Source: Montifringilla adamsi
Lineage: Eukaryota; Chordata; Aves; Passeriformes; Passeridae
NCBI GenBank assembly: GCA_017590115.1
Contig: JAGGNK010008559.1
Coordinates: 4,767,888-4,831,887 of the forward strand
Length of the DNA stretch: 64,000 nt
Direction of reading: 5' to 3'
In this document: positions 12,718-23,370 of the stretch, in pieces
Numbering within the stretch: position 1 is the first letter of the stretch
Layout: each line of letters starts with the position of its first letter
Notes under the pieces: model-generated
The model's input: the letters and a program-made list of their open reading frames with translations, nothing else
Database searches by the model: none
What the model was told of the DNA's origin: nothing
Program-made: the position numbers and the translations under genes

Positions 12718-14350
12718 CTGAACCAAAAACCCCCTGCAGATGTTCTATGGACAAAATCAGATATCCACAAGCATGGCCTTCTACAATTAATTTATGAAGG
12801 TAAAATGTGTGCACTCGGCAGAAGCACATTATCTCAGAAAAGGAAGACTGCATTTCTGAATTTTCAGCCCTGATTCTTAAGAAGTAACTACCAAAAAAAA
12901 AAAAGTATATTCACAGCTAACATTCACAGCTGTACTTGACATTAAAAACCATTAAGATACTGGCTCCCTGGTATCTGGCCTTTCTCTCCAGCTGGAACCT
13001 CTGCCTGGCTTCTTTGTCCCATCAGACTACTGAACTTATTATTGTTTTGCTTGCTGATTTTTCCCTTTGCTCTGCTGGTACTAACCACCATTTTCTTTAG
13101 AATTGTTTAAATAATTATCATAACAATTCTCCACTTTGAGTTTACTTGTTTTATTTTAGGTCTAAGGAAAGACTTGTACACCCCAAAAGCTGGTCTGTTA
13201 CACCCAGTAAGTGCAACAAAAAAGGAGAGGAAAAAGTCCCCACAAAGTCTGACTTTTTCTGAAGCATAGATGGAATATGTGTATTTCCACAAAATTACCT
13301 CTTAAGTGCACTTGTATAAAATGAGTACTGCATATCTGAAAATTCATCACAGTTTCACTGTATTCAGTTAAATACTTTGTACAAAACACAAATCACTTTC
13401 TGGTTGAAAAGATTTGGTGATGAGAACTCATTTGATCCTTCTAGGACAGATTGCAGCAAGTTTATGATATTGCTGTTTTTAATGTCTTCTTTTTGCTGTT
13501 GTTTACAGATGAAATAACCTCCCAAGTTACAGCTGAAATGAGAAAAACTATTTCTGCAAAGTTTTGACAGGGTAAATACACCTGTGATTGAGGAGCTATA
13601 GGGGTTCACACATCTCTTTTAATTTTCTAATATCCTTTGTCAATTAGAATGATGTGCATCTTTTAAATACATGGTTGTGAGCTCTGTTTGGTGTTTGTGG
13701 TTTTTTTTTTTTTTATTTTTATTGTGTGTCTATACATATATAGAGAAAGTCATCATGCTTTATGCTTATTATACAAAACTCTTGCTTGAGCAAAAGAGGA
13801 ACACAGTCACAGGTGAAGCTGGGAAATTATTGTTACTCCAGTTAATGATTTAACAGTATAATAGTCTGATTTATTAGTTACAATAGTATGTATTAATAAT
13901 TCAAATTAATGTAAGGAAAAAATCATAATGCAGTTACTGCTTTTTGGGGAAAATAAAAAATCCTTTCTAGAAACCTTCTGGGTTCAAAGACTGGTAGCTT
14001 CAGCCTTCCTGAAAGAAAGAGATGGACTCAGAAAGAGCTATCAGCATCCTGAAATCATAACTGGGAGGCATATGGTCTTTGGGACTTTCTTCCATTTTCT
14101 GGGAGAAGACACATGATAGTCCTGTCCTCCCTAGACTCTGTTTTTGGAAGTTTTTTTGAACACAGCTTAGATGCTCACTTTTGTCCTTAGTTCCTAACCA
14201 TTCACTTTTTGTTCTAAAGCTGGGTTTACCTGAGCAATGGAAGGCTGAAATCCCATAGTGACCTCTGAATTACAGCTATGGTTTCTGTCAGAACCCCTGC
14301 TCCTCTGGTACTGTTTTGCACACGTGCACCCTTTTGCGCTTCATTTTACT
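12718..14350. other. Non-coding sequence, no gene seen
   Basis: Unique-looking DNA to the right of LTR copy B. There is no primer-binding site or gag-like frame, which supports the solo-LTR reading. Short T runs occur near 13701-13713. Open frames are short and overlap on the same strand without a recognisable product. Confidence 0.5.
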
Positions 14351-14770
14351 CTAGAAACATGAGTAGCTGCTCGTTATCACTGTAAACCAAAGGACATCTG
14401 AATAAAAATGTAGTTGGTAGTTAGCTGACCACCAGGCAACTGCTATCAAAAATACCAATTTTTCTTTTTTTTTTTTTTTTTTTAAGGCTAAAATCTGCTC
14501 AAGTGAAGACAAACCATACAAGTCCTGAGACCCTGAGCTGTCAGGTGAGTGGCCTTTAGTAATGGAAAAATTGTTTTGTTTATCATAAAGATGTTGGGAA
14601 AGTTCAACCAAGCCAAAGCCAAAATAACACTGCAGAGATAAGGTGACCTCCTGTGAACTGCCTGTATAGCAGAGATCAAACTGTCCTTGTTCAGGTCTAG
14701 TCAATTTAAAAAAAAAAAAAAAATCAAAAAATAGGATTTTATCATATCTTCCATGTAGTTCACTTATCAT
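14351..14770 (-). other. 139-codon open frame between poly(T) and poly(A) runs, unknown
   Basis: The longest open frame outside clear repeats. A run of T at 14465-14483 and a run of A at 14707-14723 bracket about 223 bases of ordinary-complexity sequence. The minus-strand frame stays open across all of it, reading the homopolymers as Phe and Lys runs. The inner segment has mixed composition but matches no family I recognise, and a second minus frame (14488-14679) is also open. No AATAAA lies just upstream of the minus-strand poly(A), so a processed retrocopy is not well supported. Most likely a chance frame. Confidence 0.2.
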
Positions 14771-15067
14771 ATTGTGATGCTGGTCTCTAGTATACTTTTA
14801 ATGGGTGTGCAGAAAGTATTTTAAAAAACCAAGTTCACTCCTAAATTAAGTATAGAAGTTCATGAAGAACTACTCCAGCAGTGAGAAAACAGCTGCCAGC
14901 AGTGTCTTGGGTAACAAGGCATGGAAGTTTTAAACAGTGACTTTACTTGTTGAAAGAAGTTGACAAATAATTAAAAAAAAAAAATATATAAACAAAACCA
15001 AAAAATCAAGACCTTCTTAACCCAGAAAGAGAAATCCCAACCCCAACAGAATTTTCAAAAGATGTCA
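14771..15067. other. Non-coding sequence, no gene seen
   Basis: AT-rich DNA with a short A-rich run near 14972-14983, leading into the CR1 tail. Nothing else is recognised. Confidence 0.5.
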
Positions 15068-15125
15068 AAGGTTGGACTTGACAATCTCGCAGGTCTTTTC
15101 CAAACTAATTGATTCTGTGGTATGG
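15068..15125 (+). mobile_element. CR1 LINE 3' tail fragment
   Basis: The last ~58 bases of a CR1 (chicken repeat 1) retrotransposon in plus orientation. It shows the conserved GGTTGGACTTGA block, then AGGTCTTTTCCAA, then the terminal ATTCTGTG octamer at 15112-15119. Severe 5' truncation is normal for CR1. No CR1 coding sequence remains. Confidence 0.8.
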
Positions 15126-16613
15126 TGACATCAGTGGGCTAAAAGAAGACAACTTGCTTTTAATATTTAGTTTTCTGCTAGTTCCTGTCTGTAGAACTAA
15201 CCTGTCATGTATGATATGATGCTTAAGCAGTCTTTGTTTCAAAAAGAGATAGACCTTTAGCATGGTCTTTGTGAAGGGGGGTTAAGTTTTTAAGCAACCA
15301 TGAAGTGAATGGGAATGAAAAGTAGATAGTGAAAGTTTGAGTCTTTCATGGAAGAAAATTCTTATGGTTTTGGTAGCCCAAAGACAACTGTGCTAGAGCT
15401 TAAATGGATCTTGAGAATAAGAGTAGCAATAGCTGCATGACCGCAGTTAGAATATTTTCATTATTTTTCATTACCCAAGTGAAGTGCATTTGAAATAAAC
15501 CACCTTGAGATTTCAACAAAAAAAATACCATTTGTTGTCCCTGGGTCTTCTGCAAATCTTCTGGTCTCAAGCTTAGGAGACATGCTGTGCTGACATTCCT
15601 TACCCTCTGTCTCATACCATTAGTGTCTTAAAAGAATTTCTCTGGTAAAATAAACTGTAATTGCAACTGTTCAGTGCCCACCTGAGAAAAATACTATTAC
15701 TATTAAAACTGAATGGCTCAAAAAGATTCAGGACATTCCTTTTCGACCATGTATCTGAACAGGACCTACAAAGTATGGGAACAGGCAGGAATAGCATCTC
15801 ACAGAACATTTATATTTAAACATATCAGGTTTTTTTTCCCTTTAAACCTATTAATCTCCTACATTCTTATGTACTTTCTTTGTGTCTCTCTCCTTTCTCT
15901 TCTTCAGTGCTGTTGTGTGATTTCCAGATTCTTTTAATACCATTTTAACATCAATGAGTCAGAATTAATTTTTATTTCCTTAATAAAGGTCTTGTTTTTA
16001 AGTGTTCTCAGCATTACAAATTAGAGTCACATTTTCGCAGATGCTGAGATTCTTCAGCTTTCTGTGCCCTGGTTTTGAAAATATTTTAAATGCCTATGTG
16101 GTTTGCCTTGGAGTGTAAATCTGTCCCTCAAAGGAGGATCTTAAAATTGAGCATTCCCATTAGTGGCTGTTTCAAGGCCAGCTTTAATGAAGATGTTCCT
16201 TTCACAGAGTTTTTAAAAGAAAGTGCCACAGAAATATGAAAGCTTTCTTCTAATAGTTAAAAAAAAATAATCCAGAAAGTAGCCATTCACTGAAAGGTTT
16301 TAGCTGCTTCCCCCACCACCACCTCCCTTGCTCTAAGAAAACGCAGCTATTCCCTGAGAAACTTTGTAGTTGGAGGCCCACTTACAGTAATAGTTTCAGC
16401 CAGTCCTAATGATCATTCAGAAGACTGGATGTAATAATGGTTTCCAGGAGGAGATCTGCTTGGGCTCCTAAACTTGCAGATGGATATAGTCCATTTTATA
16501 AAAGCAGGAATCTGTTCTCCTAACATGTTGTCTGAGGATGGGAGAAAACACACTAGCTCTAATTTACGTTACAAAAGCAAAAGTGAGGGCAATGAGGGTG
16601 AAATAGCAATATT
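15126..16613. other. Non-coding sequence, no gene seen
   Basis: Unique-looking DNA. Frames on both strands near 15400-15937 are under 75 codons and unrecognised. Confidence 0.5.
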
Positions 16614-17002
16614 TTAGGAAAGCCTGGTTTCCATACTATTGTAGAAAGAGAAAATGGATACAAAGGTTCCAGTCAGTAGTGGCTGGTTTCCTTTTTCCTT
16701 TCTGAGGCAGAGAAAGATCAAAACCCTTGAGGGAGGCCAAAACCCCTGAAGGAGGCCAAAAGCAGATTTCTGCCCTGTTTTGATGTTTCTCATTACGGTT
16801 GGAGGAAAGAGGAAGAGCTGCAGAGATCCAGGACTGTCTTTTGCTGTGTTTGCTGTTTGGGCAGTGTAGCTGAGAGGCTTTGGTGTAGCATTTGCCATCT
16901 GAGCAGGATAAAATATATGTTTTGGGGATGGTAGGACTGTCCCAGGGCTGCATGCTCCATGATGGTGCATCTTCGCTTGACCTTGCTGAGGACAGGGCAA
17001 GA
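16614..17002 (-). other. Stop-poor block beside CR1, function unknown
   Basis: All three minus-strand frames have long open stretches here or across the junction with the adjoining CR1 (128, 125 and 83 codons). That pattern comes from base composition rather than selection on one frame. None of the translations resembles a known protein. The block contains a 19-bp tandem duplication (16720-16757) that would shift any frame. Confidence 0.25.
16720..16757. repeat. 19-bp tandem duplication, two units
   Basis: Units 16720-16738 and 16739-16757 differ at two positions: AAAACCCTTGAGGGAGGCC and AAAACCCCTGAAGGAGGCC. The unit length is not a multiple of three. Confidence 0.85.
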
Positions 17003-17580
17003 CATAGAATCATAGAATGTTTCAGGTTGGAAAGGACCTTCCAAACCTAGTCCAACCCCCTGCCATGGGCAAGGACACCTTTCACTAGACTAGGATGCTC
17101 AAATCCCTATCCAATATGGCCTCGAACACTTCAAGGACAGAGAACCCACAGTTTGTCTGACCAACCTGAGCCAGTGTCTCACCACCCTAGTAGTGAGGAA
17201 TTTCTTCCCAATATTTGACATAACTTATCCACTGACATTCCCCCTTGTTCTATCACTTCATGCTCCTGTAAAAAGTCCCTCTGTGGTTCTCTTGTAGCTC
17301 CCTTCAGGTACTGGTGAACACTCTAAGGTCTCCCCGGAACCTTCTCTTCTCTAGGCTGAACAGACTCAGCCTGTCTTCACAGCTCAGGTGTCCCATCCTT
17401 CTGGCCATTTCTGTGTCCCTCCTCTGGAGCTGCTTTCACAGGTCCATGTCCTTCCATGTTGTGAGGAGCCCAGAGATGGATGCAGTACTCCTGCAAAGTG
17501 CCACCTCTCAGGCTGGCAGGTGACTTCTGTGACAGCCCAGTGCTGGCCCCATCAGCATGTCCGCCTGGCAAGCCACAGGA
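17003..17580 (-). mobile_element. CR1 LINE 3' fragment
   Basis: The minus-strand 3' end of a CR1 element. Two adjacent CATAGAAT octamers (17003-17010 and 17011-17018) are the reverse complement of the CR1 tail. They are followed by the conserved CAGGTTGGAAAGGACC and AGTCCAACCCCCTGCCATGG segments and then the typical CR1 3' region up to about 17580. The left boundary is exact and the right boundary approximate. Open frames on both strands within it, including 17314-17523 plus and 17377-17571 minus, are decayed CR1 sequence. Confidence 0.9.
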
Positions 17581-19092
17581 TCACTGAGTCTGAGTTTTGT
17601 TGTGGGTATTTTGCTGTTTCTTTGTTGAGGCAGAAATTCTTCCAATGAAATGTCTGACTGCTGTGCTCTGTGTGCCAGCTGGTAAAAGAAAGGCAACCTC
17701 CTATTACCCATTAATGAACAGTGTTAACAAATTGTTAGGGTTGAGAAATACCCAGGTAATTGTACATCCCCAGTTTTCCCTTGCTCTATTAGTTGTTGTG
17801 TCATGGCATGAAATGAGACACTCTGTCCCTTGAAGGATCTTGGGCTAGTATTTTTCACATGCATAAAAATGTGCCAGAAAATTACTCTGTCATAGTTTAC
17901 ATAATTCTGAGTGGGTTGGAATCTGCTGCCAAAGCCTATGTGCCTTGTGCAACTTTAAGTTGCCCTAGGATGTCGGAAATGTTTTTTATAGGGATTGGAA
18001 ACATGACAACGAACTGTGGGGAGACCAGAAGCCTTGTGGAAAGGCAGTGGGGTCCAGGCAGGGTGCCCAAATTGTGTCTGAAATGGAACCACATACTCAG
18101 CTTTTGTCAACTGAATCCCATCCTAGGTGCACACACAAACAATACACTATAGACACAAACATTATTGTAAACTTATGTCAGTTCTGATGCAAAACAACAG
18201 AAATTAATGTTCCTTATTTTCTGATGAAAGTACTGAGGCATCAAGGGAATTTGCCACATGTAAAATCACTACAAGACACAGTCCTCACCACAGTTTATTT
18301 CAGTGGCCCTTGTTGTTTCTCATTGTAGACTCTGAAAAGCTATTATTTCCCAAATGGATCCAAAATAAGTCTGAACATGTTTGCCTGTAATGCAACAAGG
18401 TGAACTTAATTACAGGAAGCTTCAGAAGTGTTCAGCTCATGTGCTGCTGACACAGCAGGGGTGGGTCGGTCTGAAGGGAAGGGGAGCGGCGAGGACAATC
18501 CCTGTGTGGGAACCTCCTTCAGAACAAAACCTGAAACTTCAAAGCAGGGAAGAAAAAAAAAAAACAAACCCAACATAACAACCAACCCCCTGTAACACTT
18601 CTGAAATGTTATAATAAATTGAGTGAAAATAACATGCCCATTTACATTTCTTTGTTCTCATTTGCAGTTTGACTTAATGTCAGGAGATTGCCAAAGTTTC
18701 AGCATCAGCATCTGTGCTCACCAGCTTCAACAAGATTTTGAAGAAAGACAAGAAAGAAAAAAGCAGTTTATATTTTGTAAATTACCTGTGCTCATGTGCA
18801 GTTTACATACAGGGGCGTTGATGTATGCAATAGAGAGTTACTTTTAAGCAGAGCTGCAGCTTGAGATGTGTTTCCCAACTTGGAGACCTGGTTTTGGGCC
18901 CAAAATTGCTGAATGCTCCAGTACTAATCCTTTGTGTCATTTTTAACAGCACCAAACCCCTGATTAATGTGGTATCTAAAGAATGAAAATGTGTCCTCCC
19001 CCTAGCTTTTGCTACTTTAATAGACATTTACTATAGTTTTAAGTAATATTTTTATCAGCAGAGATCAGCAAAATTCCCATGGTACAGAGCCC
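17581..19092. other. Non-coding sequence, no gene seen
   Basis: Between the CR1 and a poly(T) run. A somewhat GC-richer patch at 17880-18160 and a small G-rich stretch at 18461-18500 match no repeat I recognise. A poly(A) run lies at 18553-18564. Confidence 0.45.
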
Positions 19093-19116
19093 TTTTTTTT
19101 TTTTTTTTTTTTTTTT
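19093..19116. repeat. Poly(T) run, 24 bases
   Basis: An uninterrupted T homopolymer in AT-rich DNA. Confidence 0.9.
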
Positions 19117-20540
19117 GATGTATAACAACTTCTGTAAGAGTGTTTTTACCAGAACTTCCAAATTTTTTTAAACACAATATTTCAGGTTTAGATTGTTTTA
19201 TTAGCAGCCAAACATTTTTTATTTGTATTATTTATTATGTCAAACAGACAGAGAAATGTTTTTAACATCCAGCTGTGCTTCAAGTCATTCTTGATTTGAT
19301 TAAGGGGGTCTGTTGCATTTTGTTAGTATAGAACCATTAGCTAAGAACTTTTTTAAAAAGTGTTCTTCAGGTAGACTAATCTACTAAATTCAGATAGTCT
19401 TTATGAAAGAGCTGCATTTTATTCCTTTTGTATGATATTTCACCATAAATTAAGATGAAATCTGTTGGTCTGCATCTCCTTCTCTTAATATTTCTTCATG
19501 TTTGAAAAACATCTACTCCTTTTTGTTTTTATTTATATAAATGATGTTTATATTCATTTTGACTAGTGAGGACTTAACATCATCCAGTGCAACAATATAA
19601 TGAAAAAATATATTCTTGACCACCACATCATTTTGCTTTGAATTTTGGAGTCATTTTTTAAAAATATTATTATATGAATCATCTCCATTTACACTGATAA
19701 TAAAATGCTTGCTGGTGTTCTCAGACTCAAAAATTTATGAAAATAAAAGAACATGATGCAGACACAAAAACACAAGTTTCTGAAACTGGAACATACTGTA
19801 CCATTACTTGAGATAAAGTTCTTAGTCTTCCTCTTTCCTGAGGAAGTTATTTTGGAATTTTATGGTTAACTACACTTGAATAAAGCCTATTCATGTGAAC
19901 AGCAATATTTTAAGTATTTTAAAATGCTCCAACTTTAAATAAATTGATGACCAGTGAGATCATCCCTAGACATTCAATAGCAATGGTGTTACAGGAGTGT
20001 CACTGAGACAGTAATAATGATATCATCATACTAGCAAGCAAAGTGTATGCTGTATGACTCACTGCTGCTTTTTTATAGAAGTCTTAGCTTCAGAAATGAG
20101 TATTTGAGATGATTGGTTTGGTGGATGAGCATAGAAAACAGAGAGACATACTAAAAAATAAAATCCATGTAATTTCAATTTTTGTTTTTTCTGAAGTTTC
20201 AAGACACTGCCTGAAATCCAGACTTGGCACAAACTGAACAGGTAACACAGTAATTTTTCTTATTCAACTCTTCTGTGGAAGTAAGTTTTAAGTCATGTTC
20301 ATGGATGGCACAGTTTAACTCAAGAACCTGACAACAAAGGGAATCTGGTAAAGGAGTTGCTTAAGAAGGATTTATATGTTTATAAATATGGTTATAAATA
20401 TGTTTATAAGTTGTAGTAAATACTTCCCAGCTTTCATATTCTAATTACTACTTCAAACTACTGCTTGAAAAGCTGTTGGTCATTTTTACATGGTTTTGGT
20501 TTTTTTTTCTTTCTGGTGCCATCTCTTCCAACTCTACAGG
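19117..20540. other. AT-rich non-coding sequence, no gene seen
   Basis: Very AT-rich, with almost no open frame above 60 codons. A small imperfect triplication of a TTATAAATATG-type unit lies at about 20377-20412. Confidence 0.5.
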
Positions 20541-20587
20541 GATATATATATATATGTATATATATATGTATGTATGTATATACACAC
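20541..20587. repeat. (TA)n / (TATG)n microsatellite
   Basis: Alternating TA with interspersed TG (TATATATGTATA and TATGTATG units) reaching ACACAC at the right end. Confidence 0.85.
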
Positions 20588-20661
20588 ATTATATATGTAT
20601 GAAACATTTTCCTTTAATTTAGGGACATATATTATATATGTATGAAATATTTCTTTAATTT
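20588..20661. repeat. Diverged tandem duplication, ~43-bp period
   Basis: ATTATATATGTATGAAA begins at 20588 and again at 20631. Each copy is followed by a T-rich segment ending in TTTAATT. The right copy has lost a few bases. It looks like a local duplication extending from the adjacent TA microsatellite. Confidence 0.7.
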
Positions 20662-22379
20662 TTTGGTTACAATCATCATGCAAATCATTGTGCTTATTGC
20701 ATGACACAGTTCACTGAACTGGAAAGAGAGGTGATTTTGTCATTTGGAGTTGCTCTTGGTTTATTACCTCATCATGTAGAGTGTGCACAAGCACTATGTG
20801 TGGCTTTAGGGAGTGGGAAAAGAGTGAACAAGACAGACTGTTTGGGTAACAGCAGAATTTGAAGAATCTACACAGGCCTCTCCTCCTTTGCCCTGGGTTA
20901 ATCTTGAATGCTCTTGACCGTAATGCAGAAGAGGCCTGGGTGTGCAGCTCTGATTATGTGTCTCAAAACACTGCTTTTATTTATTTTAATCCCATGTGTT
21001 AGCTTGAATGCCTTATGAAGGCAACCAGATCACTGCAACGGCATTGAATTCATCATGCAGCTCTTCTGCTACAGGGAGAGCTGACAGATAGGATTTCCAC
21101 CCCCATTTTCTCCCATAGAAACTCTGAACAATAATCTTTTTACTTGCCTAGGTAATAGTGTGTGATTTTTCCCAGACACTTAAGCTGCTATAAATCAAGT
21201 AAGTACATGTATGTCAGAGGAAGACATAACCCTTTATTTATGAATGTGTTAGAAGAACTGTCAGAAAGGGATATTGATTCTGGTTTTGTACAGGGAACTA
21301 GTGAGAATAACCAATCAATGTAACACAGGGAGAACTTAACATTGTTGTGAAATATTTACGTTGTAGGGAAGTATAAAAATTGAGAAAATTTCCGATGGAC
21401 AACAGCAGCATATTTTTTTTGCTAAAGAGAAGATGAAAAGCAGAGATTGGTGATTAAAGAAAAAGGTAAAATGAAAGAGTAGGAAAAACATATATCGAGA
21501 AACTAACATGTCATGAAGACTTACATAAAGACCCTGTCCATTGATATACTTTTATTAGAATATTTTGACTAAGAGAGCAGCTGTTTACCAAAATGTATTT
21601 TATAGTATGCAAACCTGGATTTTGTTTTACTCAAGCATTCTATGGTGCCCTGAACTGAAAGAAATTAATAAACAATTGAAAAAGTACTTAAATTAGTCAT
21701 TAAGTGTTGCGTAAGTAAGGAGAAAATACATATTAACATAATATGGGTTTAGAAAAAGAAAAACACCAAAGCCAAACTCCAAGATCTCAACAATTATTTT
21801 AAAAAATCATCTGCAATATTTTTTTTCTTAAGTTTTTTCTTAGTGTACTAATGTCCTTTTCAAGCTCAGTTTGTTAAAATCTTGGAGCAAGAGAGGTGTT
21901 TTGTTGGATCTAATTGTCTTTTGTTAAGAACTAATTAGGTGTGCTTGAAATATCTTTATGGTCAATGGCACTGAGGGCAAAAAAATTACCCTGTAATATC
22001 AGTAGCCAACCAAATTAAGCACGTGGTCTACTTGTATTCCACCTGCTGGAGCATTGGAACAGCCATCTGCTATCCAAGATGGAGTTCATTGAAGTCTTTA
22101 AAATGAATTAAGACTTGAGTCATGGAGTATTTGACAATGGTAATTTTTGTGTGTAAATAGTGTAATTGACAAAATAATACAACTTAAGTGTATGTGGTGT
22201 TTACTATTAGAATTGGCTAACAATTTTCTGAGGATTTTGGTGTTGAAGTGGTGGCCTTTCCATATTTCTGAAATGTATGCCCTAAAAGCACAGTGTACAG
22301 TAAAGAAATAAAGAGAGATTTTTCCTAATTTGACTGCAGACTTCAGCATTGTAAAATAAAGTTTCTGCTTAAATGGTAA
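20662..22379. other. Non-coding sequence, no gene seen
   Basis: Unique-looking DNA. Open frames are nearly absent. No repeat or RNA gene is recognised. Confidence 0.5.
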
Positions 22380-22830
22380 AATCATAGAATCAGAGAATGG
22401 TTTGGGTTGGAAGGAACCTTAGATTCCACCTGGCTGCTATGTGCAAGGACACCTTCCAGTAGACCAGGTTGTTCAAGGTCCCATCCAGGCTAGCACTGAA
22501 CACTTCCAGGGATGTGGCACCCACAGCTTCTCTGAGCAAGCTAGGGCAGTGACTCACCACCCTCACAGCGAGGCATTCCTGCCTAGTGTCTAACCTAAAC
22601 CTGCCCACCTTCAGTTTAAAGCCATTACCCCTTGTTCGCTCATAACATGCCCTTCTAAGAAGTCCCTTTCCAGCTCTCTCGGAGTCCCTGTAGGTACTGG
22701 AAGGTGCTATAAGGTGTCCCCAGAGCCTTTTATCCAGCCCCAGCTGTCTCAGACTGTCTTCACAGGAGAAGTGCTGCAGACCTTTCACCATCTTGGTGGC
22801 CTCCTCTGGATTTGCTCCAGCAGGTCCTGA
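22380..22830 (-). mobile_element. CR1 LINE 3' fragment (left of a head-to-tail pair)
   Basis: The minus-strand CR1 tail starts with CATAGAAT/CAGAGAAT octamers (22383-22398), then GGTTTGGGTTGGAAGGAACC and the conserved CR1 3' region (the GCAAGGACACC and CACCCACAGC stretches). It ends near 22830. An open minus-strand frame of 133 codons (22390-22791) lies wholly inside and is repeat sequence. The next CR1 begins about 20 bases to the right in the same orientation. Confidence 0.9.
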
Positions 22831-22850
22831 TGCTTGCTGGTATTTCTGTG

Positions 22851-23370
22851 ATCATAGAACGGGTGAGGTGAGAAGACACCACAGTGGGTCATCTGGTCCA
22901 ACCTCCCTGCTCAAACAGGGTCATCCTAAAGCATCCAGACATTTCTGGAATATCTCCAGTGGGAATATCTCTACAGCTTCTCTGGGCAAGCTATTCCAGT
23001 GCACATTCACCCACACAGTAAAACCAGTTCTCCCTCAGGTGGAACTTCCTGAGGTTTCTGCCCGTTTCTTCTTGTCTTATTGCCTGGCACCACCGAGCAG
23101 AACCTGGTCCATCCTCTTGGCCTTTCAGATTCCTGTAGGCACTGGTGAGGTCCCCTCTCAGTCACCACTTCTTGAGCCTAGTCAGGCTCAGCTCCCTCAG
23201 CCTTTCTTTACAAGAGAGATATTCCAGTCCCTTCATCACCTTCCGTCTTTGCTGGATCTGCCGCAAGATCTCCACTTCTCTCTTGGAGTGAGTAGCCCAG
23301 AGCTGGTCACAGTGCTCCAGATGCAGCCTCACAAGGGCTGATCCTCTAATTGCTGAGCTGCCTAAGGAAT
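22851..23370 (-). mobile_element. CR1 LINE 3' fragment, different subfamily (right of the pair)
   Basis: It begins with a decayed octamer CATAGAAC (22853-22860), followed by TCATCTGGTCCAACCTCCCT, the CTCAAACAGGGTCA block and the CTTCTCTGGGCAAGC block, then the distal CR1 3' region up to about 23370. It differs clearly from the neighbour at 22380, so it comes from another CR1 subfamily or age class. The 182-codon plus-strand open frame (22793-23341) crosses both elements and is an antisense artefact. The right end is approximate. Confidence 0.85.

Noticed and set aside
22390..22791. 133-codon minus-strand open frame
   Set aside because: It coincides with the CR1 3' fragment starting at 22380. 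That part of CR1 is largely 3' UTR, and no reverse-transcriptase motif is present.
22793..23341. 182-codon plus-strand open frame, the longest in the window
   Set aside because: It lies almost wholly inside CR1 sequence in antisense and crosses from one element into the next.
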